The notes under the pieces are model-generated. The model had not been told where the DNA came from and made no database searches. It saw only the letters and a list, made by a program, of their open reading frames with translations. Made by a program: the position numbers and the translations under genes. DNA of 64,000 nucleotides. It comes from JAEUKA01 sp044228505 (GTDB lineage: Bacteria; Myxococcota_A; Polyangia; Palsa-1104; JAEUJZ01). Of this stretch, positions 51,935-60,831 are shown in pieces. The DNA lies in contig JBGAUT010000018.1 of the NCBI GenBank assembly GCA_044228505.1, positions 1-64,000 on the forward strand, given 5' to 3'. How positions within the stretch are numbered: position 1 is the stretch's first letter; each line of letters begins with the position of its first letter.

Positions 51935-52801
51935 CTATGGGACGATATCGGCCATGTTACGTGGCCAGATGCCCCCGCAGAAGTCGGCAAGTACGACTCC
52001 GGTGATCGATTTGTAGGTGGTGCCGTCTGGCATGGACGTAAACATGCCCTGCGCACGCAGGTAGTTGGTGCCGATAAGTGCGCCGGGAGCCGCCCCTGCC
52101 GGACTTACGCTGAAGTCCTGGTACATCGCGCTGCGGCCATAGCTTTTGACGTTGGTGAAACGAACCAGCGCGGCGTGGCCATCGACAAACGTCTTGGCGA
52201 GCACCTTCGATGCACCGGTTGCCGTAACGTACTGGGTTGGGTCCGCATCAATGGGCGTAGGCTGGGTAGGGGCCATGCCCTGGCTTACGATCTTGCCGCC
52301 GAACATATTGATCTGACGGGTTGTGGCACCGCAGTTGGCCCGGGTGTCATAGCTGCCTTCGATTTCCACGAGTTGTCCAGGAACCAGCGTGTCCATGGCC
52401 ATCGCCACGGTGTCGGTCTTGGCTCGGTCCTTACACTGCGTCAGCGTCGATCCATCCGTCCACATCGTGGTCCTGAGGCTGAGTGTCAGGATCATGCCAT
52501 CGCCAAGCGTCGCTGGTGCCGGTTCGGTCTGAACGATGTGCACCCGATAGTAGCAATAACCTGCCGCATCATCGGCGCTCACCCACCGAATCGGGCTCGT
52601 TACAACACCGGTGAGCTTGACCCGGGTACCGACCTTCACGGTGTTCTGTGCGCTGTTCAAGTCACGAATGGTGGTGGCCATCGCTTGGGGAGGCATCGCC
52701 ATGTCGACGACATCCATCATGTCCGCGCCGGTGGTGTCGGCAGGGCGACAGGCACCAATAAGCAGTGGGGTCACGAAGACAACGGGAAGGAACTTGTTCA
52801 T
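51935..52801 (-). CDS. Lipoprotein of a two-member paralogous family (copy B)
   Basis: Protein of 288 aa with lipobox LIGAC and a GADMMDVVDMAM linker. It shares with copy A (48811-49668) ATTIRDLNSAQNTVKVGTRVKLTGVVT-like, GGKIVSQGMAPTQPTP-like and TYKSITGVVLADFCGGIWPRNMADIVP-like landmarks. Both members have one central Cys or Asp-rich loop. The flanking genes (rubredoxin, Fur, MFS) sit between the copies. No domain is recognised; an OB-like envelope protein is a guess. An antisense 336-aa frame over it is a shadow. Confidence 0.75.
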   Translation of the reverse strand: MNKFLPVVFVTPLLIGACRPADTTGADMMDVVDMAMPPQAMATTIRDLNSAQNTVKVGTRVKLTGVVTSPIRWVSADDAAGYCYYRVHIVQTEPAPATLGDGMILTLSLRTTMWTDGSTLTQCKDRAKTDTVAMAMDTLVPGQLVEIEGSYDTRANCGATTRQINMFGGKIVSQGMAPTQPTPIDADPTQYVTATGASKVLAKTFVDGHAALVRFTNVKSYGRSAMYQDFSVSPAGAAPGALIGTNYLRAQGMFTSMPDGTTYKSITGVVLADFCGGIWPRNMADIVP

Positions 52802-53107
52802 GGAAACACCTCGATGGGTCTAGGTTAAACGATGGCGAAAGCGACTTGCTGGCGGGAAGCTAAGCGCAAAACCCAGGGCTGGCAAATGACAATCCTGTGT
52901 CATGGCGGAGCACCGATGAGAGGGTCAATCAGTGGCCGTAGTTGTTGTTTTACGACGGAGCGAAGCCGCCTGCTAGACCTAATCGGCAGCACACTTGGCA
53001 CAGTCTGAGAAAAGCCTTACCCAAACCCGCTCCGCACCTGATATCATGGCGACGGTTATGAGGCCTTGAGGCCTAGACTGCTTCTCTTCGAGTCGAAGGA
53101 CTCTTTC
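52802..53107. other. 306-base non-coding gap before the phosphate genes
   Basis: No gene is visible. A short inverted repeat (ATGACA...TGTCAT) lies near 52886-52905 and two AGGCCT boxes two bases apart lie at 53061-53074. They do not match a full Pho box. AAGGA is eight bases before ATG 53108. Confidence 0.4.
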
Positions 53108-53767
53108 ATGCCTTTTCAGAGTGTAATCCGCTGGCTACTTCCAAAAGATGACCGCTTCTTTTCTTTGCTCGAGGAACATGCCGGAGTGCTCGCCGAGGCT
53201 GCTAAGCAGATGCTCGACCTGCCTGCGAAGCCGACCTTTAGTGGAAGCATTCGTCAAGTCCAAGAGATCCTCGACAAGATCCACGCGCTAGAACATCGAG
53301 GGGACGACATCGTGCGAGCCATCATGCTGGCTCTCGACGAAACCTTTGTGACCCCGATTGATCGCGAAGACCTCCACTATCTCGCCACTGCTCTCGACAA
53401 CGTGCTCGACTACTTGTACAAGGCGGCGCAGTCGTTCGTTGCCTTTGAAATGCACGAGTTGTCGCAGGCCATGCGCGAGATGCTGCAGCTACTGGCCGAG
53501 TGCACGGCTGTTCTGAAGGATACCCTGCCGTACATTCGGACCCATCAGCTCGAAAAGGTCGCACCGGCACGGCTGCAGGTGGTGTCGATGGAAAAGCGTG
53601 GCGATTCCATCTACCAAAACGAAATGGCATCGCTGTTTAAGAACCCGCAGATCGATGCCAAAGAGTTGCTCCGGCAACAGACGGTCCTAGAGGCGCTCGA
53701 AGCCGCGCTCAATAGCTGCCAGGATGCCGTCGATGTCCTCGAAAACGTGGCGATCAAGAATGCGTAG
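53108..53767 (+). CDS. DUF47 family PhoU-like protein
   Basis: All-helical protein of 219 aa of the DUF47/PhoU-like family, which accompanies Pit phosphate transporters. Repeated EHRGDDIVRAIM and EKRGDSIYQNEM are the two metal-binding E-x-x-x-D motifs typical of these proteins. It is followed after 93 bases by the Pit gene on the same strand. It probably controls or assists Pit-mediated phosphate uptake. Confidence 0.9.
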   Translation: MPFQSVIRWLLPKDDRFFSLLEEHAGVLAEAAKQMLDLPAKPTFSGSIRQVQEILDKIHALEHRGDDIVRAIMLALDETFVTPIDREDLHYLATALDNVLDYLYKAAQSFVAFEMHELSQAMREMLQLLAECTAVLKDTLPYIRTHQLEKVAPARLQVVSMEKRGDSIYQNEMASLFKNPQIDAKELLRQQTVLEALEAALNSCQDAVDVLENVAIKNA

Positions 53768-53860
53768 TTCCCTGCGCAGCTCGACCCGATCGCCTTGGCA
53801 GCAGCCTGTTTGCGTGTGCCACTCTACGCACCGTCCGCTTGTCTCTAGGAGACCGCTGGC

Positions 53861-54904
53861 ATGCTGACCTTGCTTGTGTTGGTCATCGTCGTTGCTCTCA
53901 TTTTCGATTACATCAACGGTTTTCATGACGCGGCGAACGCGATTGCGACGGTCGTGTCAACCGGAGTATTGCCAGTCCGCACGGCGGTATTGCTGGCCGC
54001 TGCGCTCGACTTTACGGGCGCGCTCACCGGTACCGCTGTGGCCAAAACGATCGCCGCTGGCTTTGCGGACCCACGGCTGGTCAGCCAGGTTGTCGTGCTA
54101 TCGGCCTTGTGTGGAGCCTGCTTCTGGAACCTGTTCACCTGGTGGTTTGGCATCCCTTCGAGTTCATCGCACGCCCTGATCGGCTCGCTGGCTGGGGCAG
54201 TGGTGGCTCGCGGTGGCTTTTCGGCTTTTAACTGGGCGGCTCTACAGCGCAAGGTGCTGGTGCCCTTGGTCACGTCGCCAGCTGCCGGATTCTTCATCGC
54301 GCTGAGCTTGATGATTGGGCTGACCTGGCTGTTGCGACGGTCACGGGCAGCAACCGTAAATCGATTGTCGAGGAGAGCGCAGCTTATCTCCTCTAGCCTG
54401 ATGGCGTTTGCGCACGGCTCAAACGATGCCCAGAAATCGATGGGCATCATCACGTTGGCGCTGCTGTCGTTTGTGGCTAGCGGTGGCAGCCACCATCTAC
54501 CAGCATGGATGTTGCCCAAGCAAGCCGGCGGTCAGTGGGGCGTGCCCATGTGGGTCATCATCTCTTGTGCCAGTGCCATCGCAATGGGCACAGCGGCTGG
54601 CGGCCAGCGCATCATTAAGACGATGGGAACCAAGATCATTCGGATCTCGCCCATTCAAGGCTGTGTGGCCGAGACTTCCGGCGGGCTCACGATCTTGTTC
54701 GCCAGCTGGCTCGGTATTCCGGTTTCGACCACCCACTGTATTTCGGCCAGCATCATGGGCGTCGGAGCAGCCAAGCGGCTGTCGGCCGTGCGATGGGGCG
54801 TCGCTGGGAACATTGTGACGGCGTGGGTACTGACTGTGCCGATTTCCGGGGCGGTTTCGTACGGCATGTACCGACTGCTGGCTTATTTGTTCGCGAGCAG
54901 TTAG
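53861..54904 (+). CDS. PiT-family inorganic phosphate transporter
   Basis: Inner-membrane phosphate carrier of 347 aa with about ten transmembrane helices. DYINGFHDAANAIATVVSTGVL and the inverted repeat copy AHGSNDAQKSMGIITLAL hold the two signature GANDAAN-like motifs; ISTTH and WWFGIPSSSSHALIGSLAGA complete the family pattern. It uses metal-phosphate symport with H+ or Na+. It is paired with the DUF47 gene. Confidence 0.94.
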   Translation: MLTLLVLVIVVALIFDYINGFHDAANAIATVVSTGVLPVRTAVLLAAALDFTGALTGTAVAKTIAAGFADPRLVSQVVVLSALCGACFWNLFTWWFGIPSSSSHALIGSLAGAVVARGGFSAFNWAALQRKVLVPLVTSPAAGFFIALSLMIGLTWLLRRSRAATVNRLSRRAQLISSSLMAFAHGSNDAQKSMGIITLALLSFVASGGSHHLPAWMLPKQAGGQWGVPMWVIISCASAIAMGTAAGGQRIIKTMGTKIIRISPIQGCVAETSGGLTILFASWLGIPVSTTHCISASIMGVGAAKRLSAVRWGVAGNIVTAWVLTVPISGAVSYGMYRLLAYLFASS

Positions 54905-54916
54905 CTTCCCAGGGTC

Positions 54917-56410
54917 ATGTTGCAGTGTGCTGAGTGCTTGACCCGCTACGCGGATGGCACACAGGCGTGTCCTCTCGATGGCGGACTACTGCAAACGGTT
55001 GCGCCTGCTGGTGACTACGGCCAGGGCGTAACACCGCACTTGTCCGCCACCGTGCCGATTGGGCGTTCCACGGTCAGCCCTGGCCCCAGCGTAGAATACG
55101 ACCCGCTGGTAGACGAAGTCCTGGGAGGCAAGCTCAAGGTATTACGTCGGATCGGCCAGGGCGGGATGGGCACAGTCTATGTTGCCGAACACCTGCTATT
55201 GCACAAGTCGGTGGCGGTGAAGGTACTCAACGCTCAGCTCGCACTGACACCGGACCTGGTGCAGCGACTGCACAGCGAAGCACGTCTGGCAGCGTCTATC
55301 TCTTCGCCTCACATCGTCGAAGTATTCGATGTCGGGGCCACTCCGGATGGTCGTCCATACGTCGAGATGGAGCTGCTGATTGGTGAAAGCTTGGCCCAGC
55401 GTCTCGCCCGCTGCTCGGCCCTATCGGAGTCCGATACGCTGCATATTGGCGAACAACTGGCGACGGCCCTATCGGCAGCCCACGAAAGCGGGGTGCTTCA
55501 TCGGGATATCAAGCCAGAGAACATCTTTCTGTGTGCCCGTGATGGTGGCGACTTTGTGAAGCTGCTGGACTTTGGGATTGCCAAGGCCGTGCAAATTACC
55601 GAGGAGCCTCGCCTGACCCGAACGGGGGCCATTCTGGGGACTCCGCTCTACATGAGCCCAGAACAGGTGCGAGGTGATTCACTCGACCCACGGGCTGATG
55701 TCTATGGGCTCGGCGTGGTTCTGTATGAATGTCTGACCGGAAGTGTTCCGCACTGCGCCGCAAGCTATCTGTCGGTGGTGGCCAAGATCCTGACCGAATC
55801 AGCGGAACCCCCTTCGCAGCGCTGCCCCGATCGTCAGATCTCGCCGCAACTTGAGCACATTGTCATGCAAGCGATGGCACGCGACCGTGACGATCGCTAC
55901 CCAACCATGAGTGCACTGCTAGCGGATCTGCAGCGCTTCCAACAGGGGATGCCTCCGCTGGCGATGCCGGGCCCCAAACACGACTTGCCGACGATCGACT
56001 CCAGCCCGCTTGGCCGAGCGCTGGGGCGAACACTGCTCGGTGGAGGACTGCTGCTGCTCGCGATGGGGCTGTTTGGCTCACGGATGTGGTGGACCCGCTG
56101 GACAGCCGACATCTCCACTTCGCCAGGTGTTCCGTCTTCGATGGAATCCTTGTCGATGCCATTGCACCCAGACCTGGCGACACACTTGAATCTGAGTGAA
56201 CCGGTCACGCTCCCTCCCGGCGACAAAAGACCACTGGAGCGAGCGAGCGAGCGGCCAGACGGAAAGCGGCCTACTGCGGGGGCTCGTAAGACCGGCACCG
56301 TGCGAGGGAACCACATAACGACGACGCTGCCGTTTGAACAAGACCCCCTCCGTGAAGAGCAGGCACCGAACCCATTCGTCACCACGCCGGACCTTGGGCT
56401 GGCGCGCTGA
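54917..56410 (+). CDS. Membrane-anchored Ser/Thr protein kinase 2
   Basis: Hanks-type kinase of 497 aa. An N-terminal zinc-ribbon-like CAECLTR...CPLDG segment (4-22) opens it. The kinase domain (70-320) has GQGGMGTVY, Lys102, HRDIKPEN with Asp197, DFGIAKA with Asp218 and GTPLYMSPEQ. One transmembrane helix (LLGGGLLLLAMGLFG, about 370-390) and a short Pro/Arg-rich tail follow. Its ATG lies 12 bases after the Pit stop, so it may be co-transcribed with phosphate uptake. It is related to the kinase at 27928. Confidence 0.92.
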   Translation: MLQCAECLTRYADGTQACPLDGGLLQTVAPAGDYGQGVTPHLSATVPIGRSTVSPGPSVEYDPLVDEVLGGKLKVLRRIGQGGMGTVYVAEHLLLHKSVAVKVLNAQLALTPDLVQRLHSEARLAASISSPHIVEVFDVGATPDGRPYVEMELLIGESLAQRLARCSALSESDTLHIGEQLATALSAAHESGVLHRDIKPENIFLCARDGGDFVKLLDFGIAKAVQITEEPRLTRTGAILGTPLYMSPEQVRGDSLDPRADVYGLGVVLYECLTGSVPHCAASYLSVVAKILTESAEPPSQRCPDRQISPQLEHIVMQAMARDRDDRYPTMSALLADLQRFQQGMPPLAMPGPKHDLPTIDSSPLGRALGRTLLGGGLLLLAMGLFGSRMWWTRWTADISTSPGVPSSMESLSMPLHPDLATHLNLSEPVTLPPGDKRPLERASERPDGKRPTAGARKTGTVRGNHITTTLPFEQDPLREEQAPNPFVTTPDLGLAR

Positions 56411-56452
56411 CGTGGTACAACTCGGCACCGGTTCCTACCTGTGAGGTGCGCC

Positions 56453-57835
56453 ATGTCGAGGTCGTTTGTTCGTTCGTTTGCGATAGCGCAACTGCTCGCT
56501 GTGCCGCTGTCTGGTTGTGGTCCTGCCGAACCTGCGGATGTGGCCGACAATCAGTCGACTCCCGACTTGCTCTCGGGACCAGTCCCTGACTTGCTTTCGA
56601 TGGTCGACCCGGACTGTCCGGCCGACCTAACGTGCGAGGACATTCCAGCGGCCTATAAGCTCCGTGATGCCATGACCGGCAGTTACGGCAACTACGACGT
56701 AGCCAACCGGCCCACCGATGGACAAGCGATTCGGTACATCGTCATCCACACCACGGAGGGCCGCTGGGACGGTGTCGTGTCGCACTTCCAAAACCCAACA
56801 GCGAGTGCCTCTGCTCACTACCTGGTGGGCTCGCAAGCTGGCCGGATCGCGAAGTTTGTGGCCCCCAAGCACGTCGCATGGCACGCCGGGAACTGGTACT
56901 TCAATATGCACTCGATTGGCATCGAACACGAGGCGGTTGCCATCGAGGGTAAGACCTGGTTTACCGACGCGATGTATGACGCGTCGGCCAAGCTCGTGAG
57001 GCACTTGGCAAAAAGTTACGGCGTGCCTCTCGACCGCGAGCACATCATCGGACACGATGAAATCCCGGGCGTGACGGCCTCGAAACAGTCGGGTATGCAC
57101 TGGGATCCCGGTCCGTACTGGGACTGGGATCGCTACATGCAACTTCTTCTGTCCCCGCTGCCGAGCGATGTCGATCCCGGTACGGATGGGGCACCGATTG
57201 TCCTGCGACCGGGCTACGCCAAGAACCTTCAAAAGGGTACCTATTGCTATGGCGCAACCGGTGGTGATTGTCGCGATGTCACCGAAGGCCCAGCAAACTT
57301 TGTGTATCTGCGCACGGCCCCAGATGCGATGGCACCGCTCATCGAAAACCAGTACCTGAAAGGCTGGCCGGGCGACCGAATGAACAACTGGGGAACCAAG
57401 CTTGGCACCGGGCCGGTCTACGTCCGCGCCGAGCAAAAGGGTGACTGGGAGGCGATCTACTTTGGTGGCCAGAAGGCCTGGTTTCAGAATCCGGGCCGCG
57501 GTCTGACGCGCAAAGCCAGCGCGACGATGATCATGCCAAAAAGTGGCCTACCGTCAGCTCCCGTTTACGGCGTCGCGTACCCAATGGATGCAGCGTTTAT
57601 GCCACCTACCAAACCTGTGTCGATGGAAAAGATCTACGACGTGCCGGCGGGGCAAAGGTACGCGCTGGCAGCGCGGACAACGGGCGACTATTACTGGGCC
57701 AAAGAGTACGTGGCCAGCTATGACCCCTCTAAGCAGATCGTGGTCAAAGATGGCACCGAGTACTACCAAATCCACTTCAACCATCGGGTGGCCTGGGTGC
57801 GTGCAGCTGACTTCGAGTTGGTATCGACGCCTTAA
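56453..57835 (+). CDS. Lipoprotein amidase (N-acetylmuramoyl-L-alanine amidase, amidase_2 type)
   Basis: Predicted lipoprotein of 460 aa (lipobox PLSGC, about residue 22) with a DLLSGPVPDLL linker. The amidase domain (about 80-240) has VIHTTEGRWDG, SAHYLVG, GIEHEA and a HWDPGPYWDW C-terminal motif, giving the zinc ligands. It cuts the lactyl-peptide bond of peptidoglycan. The last 200 residues carry two SH3-like parts (VYGVAYPMDAAF, AWVRAADFELV), which may bind wall peptides. ATG 56453 is chosen over 56441. Confidence 0.85.
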   Translation: MSRSFVRSFAIAQLLAVPLSGCGPAEPADVADNQSTPDLLSGPVPDLLSMVDPDCPADLTCEDIPAAYKLRDAMTGSYGNYDVANRPTDGQAIRYIVIHTTEGRWDGVVSHFQNPTASASAHYLVGSQAGRIAKFVAPKHVAWHAGNWYFNMHSIGIEHEAVAIEGKTWFTDAMYDASAKLVRHLAKSYGVPLDREHIIGHDEIPGVTASKQSGMHWDPGPYWDWDRYMQLLLSPLPSDVDPGTDGAPIVLRPGYAKNLQKGTYCYGATGGDCRDVTEGPANFVYLRTAPDAMAPLIENQYLKGWPGDRMNNWGTKLGTGPVYVRAEQKGDWEAIYFGGQKAWFQNPGRGLTRKASATMIMPKSGLPSAPVYGVAYPMDAAFMPPTKPVSMEKIYDVPAGQRYALAARTTGDYYWAKEYVASYDPSKQIVVKDGTEYYQIHFNHRVAWVRAADFELVSTP

Positions 57836-57954
57836 GCCTACCTTGTGGCCAATCCGCTCCTCACGGGCCCGTCCACCACGACCCTTGACAGGCTCGGTCG
57901 CTCTGGAAAATGCTTTCGCTTCAGCTCGCTAGTCGAAACGCCTGAGGAGGCCGA

Positions 57955-60099
57955 ATGTCCACCGCTCCGCATGTGCCGCCATCTGGCCTACCACGGGTCG
58001 TGTCTTATCGAAAGATGGGCCTCGGCACCGCTGTACTCCTGTCGCTGTTGGGAGCGCCGGGGCAGGCCGATGAAGGGATGTGGACGCTCACCGACTTCCC
58101 GCGTGAGCGCATTCAGCGCAAATATGGCTTTAATGCCAGCGATGAATGGATGAAGAAGGTCCAGCTCTCTTCACTTCGTCTCGCCAACGGCTGCTCTGGA
58201 GCGTTTGTCTCCGATCAGGGTCTGGTGATGAGCAATCATCACTGCGTCAGTGAGTGCATTGTTGAGCAGTCGTCTTCTTTGCGTGATCTCAACCGCAATG
58301 GCTACTACTCATCGACGAACGCCAACGAGCTGAAGTGTTCATCGCTTGAGCTAAACCAACTCCTTGAGATCGAGGACGTTACCGCCAAGTTACAGGCCGT
58401 GACCCGAAGCCTGTCGGACGCCGAGTTCGGGGTCGCCCTGCGTCGAGAGATCAGTCGCATGGAGATGACGTGTGCGAGTGCGACCAAGCTACGCTGCGAC
58501 GTCGTATCGCTCTATCACGGCGGAAAGTACCATCTGTATAAGTACCGTCGGTTTTCCGACGTGAGACTGGTGTTCTTGCCCGAAACTGGCACGGCGCGCT
58601 TTGGTGGAGATCCAGACAACTTCAATTATCCACGCTACTCGCTCGATGTGTCCTTTGTGCGGGTCTACGAAAACGGCCAGCCGCTGCGAACTCCTCACTA
58701 TTTTCCGGTCAATCCGGTCGGTGTCGCGCCTGGCGAGTTGGTGTTTTCGACGGGAAATCCCGGCTCGACGCAGCGTCTGATGACGGTGTCGCAGCTTGAG
58801 TTTCTGCGTGATGTGCAAAACCCGGACTTACTGCTGTACTTGGCGGAGCTACGGGGGCACATGCTGGAGTTTGCTCGGCTGGGACAGGAGCAGCGTCGCA
58901 TTACCACCGAGCCTCTATACGGCGTGGAAAACTGGTACAAGTCGCTCCTCGGTCAGCAGGAGACGCTGGTCAGTCGCAACTTTCTGTCTGCGAAGCGGTC
59001 TTCGGAAGAAGCGCTGCGGTCCCAGGTGGCGCAGAACCCCGATTGGCAAAAGCGATTTGGCGGGGCATGGGATGCGCTCTCTCGATCGCAGGAAGAGCTC
59101 CGCAAGATCTATAAGGAACACTCGCTGCTAGAAGGTGGACGGGCGTTCAACTCCACGCTGTTTCACTATGCCCGTCAGTTGGTACGGGGAGCGGAGGAGC
59201 GACCCAAGCCCTCGGATCAGCGGCTGAGCGAATATCGAGACTCGGCCCTAGAATCGTTGTCGCATGAGCTACTGGCGCGGTCGACGCTGTATCCGCAGCT
59301 GGAGATCCTGACGCTGTCGTATTCGCTGGGAAAGCTGCGCGAGGCACTTGGACCGAATCATCCGTTCATCAAAGAAACCTTCGGTCCGTATTCGCCGGAG
59401 GAGATCGCTCGAAACTTGATCGGGAGTTCTCGGCTGGCCGATGCGTCCGTTCGGAAAGCGCTGTGGGATGGTGGAGCGAAGGCAGTGACGGCCTCGACCG
59501 ATCCGATGATTCGTTTTGCCAAAGCAGTCGATGCTCAGTCGCGACTGATTCGGCGTCAGTACCAGGACACCGTCGAGTCGGTCGAAAAGAAAAACTCTGA
59601 GCTAGTCGCCCAAGCGCTGTTCGCAGTGCAGGGAACGTCGGTGTACCCAGATGCGACGTTTTCGCTGCGGGTAACGTACGGGACTGTGCGTGGCTATAAA
59701 GAAGCCGGGACAGAACTGTCGCCCATTACGTTGCTCGGCGGAGCCTTTGAACGGCACACCGGACGGGAGCCGTTTGTTCTTCCCGGTGCCTGGCTGGCGG
59801 CGAAGAGTCGACTCAAGTCCTCGACGCCTCTGAACTTCGTGAGCACGCTGGACATCATCGGCGGCAACTCGGGCAGTCCGGTGCTCAATCGCGATGCGCA
59901 GGTGGTTGGTGTCATTTTCGATGGCAACTTGCAGTCACTGGGCGGCGCGTTCTTCTACGATGACACCGCGAACCGTGCGATTGCCGTCCATACCTCGGGT
60001 TTGTTCGAGACGCTGCGTGGCATCTATAATGCCCAGGCGCTGGTAAAAGAACTGCAAAGCGCGGCCATTCCGACTCAGTCACCACCGGTGAAGCGCTAA
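57955..60099 (+). CDS. S46 family dipeptidyl-peptidase-like serine protease
   Basis: Exported protease of 714 aa with AGGAGG five bases before ATG 57955 and a signal peptide ending PGQA. GMWTLTDFP at the mature N-terminus, the SNHHC motif (His95/His96), Asp231 (SLDVSF) and GGNSGSPV (Ser639) give the DPP7/DPP11 (S46) catalytic set. S46 enzymes release dipeptides from the N-terminus of peptides in the periplasm. The family has mostly been studied in Bacteroidota, so the substrate specificity here is open. It may work on the peptides made by the secreted subtilase. Confidence 0.88.
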   Translation: MSTAPHVPPSGLPRVVSYRKMGLGTAVLLSLLGAPGQADEGMWTLTDFPRERIQRKYGFNASDEWMKKVQLSSLRLANGCSGAFVSDQGLVMSNHHCVSECIVEQSSSLRDLNRNGYYSSTNANELKCSSLELNQLLEIEDVTAKLQAVTRSLSDAEFGVALRREISRMEMTCASATKLRCDVVSLYHGGKYHLYKYRRFSDVRLVFLPETGTARFGGDPDNFNYPRYSLDVSFVRVYENGQPLRTPHYFPVNPVGVAPGELVFSTGNPGSTQRLMTVSQLEFLRDVQNPDLLLYLAELRGHMLEFARLGQEQRRITTEPLYGVENWYKSLLGQQETLVSRNFLSAKRSSEEALRSQVAQNPDWQKRFGGAWDALSRSQEELRKIYKEHSLLEGGRAFNSTLFHYARQLVRGAEERPKPSDQRLSEYRDSALESLSHELLARSTLYPQLEILTLSYSLGKLREALGPNHPFIKETFGPYSPEEIARNLIGSSRLADASVRKALWDGGAKAVTASTDPMIRFAKAVDAQSRLIRRQYQDTVESVEKKNSELVAQALFAVQGTSVYPDATFSLRVTYGTVRGYKEAGTELSPITLLGGAFERHTGREPFVLPGAWLAAKSRLKSSTPLNFVSTLDIIGGNSGSPVLNRDAQVVGVIFDGNLQSLGGAFFYDDTANRAIAVHTSGLFETLRGIYNAQALVKELQSAAIPTQSPPVKR

Positions 60100-60102
60100 G
60101 CA

Positions 60103-60831
60103 ATGGCGGCTCCGGTGAATACCGAGCGACTGAATCGACTGCTCACCGAGCTATCGAGCGACCCTCGCTATGCACTAGGCTCGAAGCGGTTTCCGCTGGC
60201 CATTGGAGATGCCGAAGCGGTGGCGATGGTGGAGGCGCTGGCCGAGGAATTCGATGAAGGCGTTGCGCTCCGCGCTGCGCAGGCTGCGCGACAGGAACTA
60301 CACATCCACTGTCATGCGGGCTGCTCATCGTGTTGCGACATCCTGGTGACTTGCTATCTGCCAGAGGCGCTGCGGATTGCGGCGTTTTTGCAGCAGCCCG
60401 AGCAAGCCGCAGTAAAAGCCGCCTTCTTGGCAACCTACCCAGTCTGGAAAGAACGTGCTGGCAATGCCTCTGAGCGGGCGATGGCTGCGTTTGCGCAAGG
60501 GCGACAGCAGCAGTTTGACGACATCCATCAAGAGCACTTCCGCAAACGGATCCCATGTGCGTTTTTGGCTGATGGACGATGCAGCATCTATCCGGTCAGG
60601 CCGCTCGGTTGCCGCAATGCGCATGCTCTGGATACGGCTGCTCACTGTGTGGCGGATCCACCCGAAGCAAAGCCAGCTGCCGCGGTGGATTTTGTGCCGC
60701 TTTCACGGCTGATGAAAAACGCAACCCAGCTCTTCCACGCCGTTCACAACGCCAAGAGCAGTGAACGCCATGGTCAAAAGTCGGTCTGCGTCGCAGTCTA
60801 TGAGCTATTGACCAGGCCGCCCCGTCGTTGA
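60103..60831 (+). CDS. YkgJ family cysteine-cluster protein
   Basis: Protein of 242 aa with a Cys cluster: HCHAGCSSCCDILVTC near residue 67 and CAFLADGRCSIYPVRPLGCRNAH near residue 150, which fits UPF0153/YkgJ zinc- or iron-binding proteins. The gene starts three bases after the S46 stop, so it is probably translated from the same message. Its 3' end overlaps the convergent SDR gene by 27 bases. The role of the family is not known; it may carry a metal for an enzyme. Confidence 0.8.
   Translation: MAAPVNTERLNRLLTELSSDPRYALGSKRFPLAIGDAEAVAMVEALAEEFDEGVALRAAQAARQELHIHCHAGCSSCCDILVTCYLPEALRIAAFLQQPEQAAVKAAFLATYPVWKERAGNASERAMAAFAQGRQQQFDDIHQEHFRKRIPCAFLADGRCSIYPVRPLGCRNAHALDTAAHCVADPPEAKPAAAVDFVPLSRLMKNATQLFHAVHNAKSSERHGQKSVCVAVYELLTRPPRR

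Noticed and set aside
51818..52828. 336-aa plus-strand frame
   Set aside because: It is antisense to the rubredoxin end and the copy B lipoprotein, and is His/Arg/Gly-rich without any motif.
52886..52905. Possible Pho box before the DUF47-Pit pair
   Set aside because: The two TGTCAT-like halves are inverted and not direct repeats at the Pho-box spacing.
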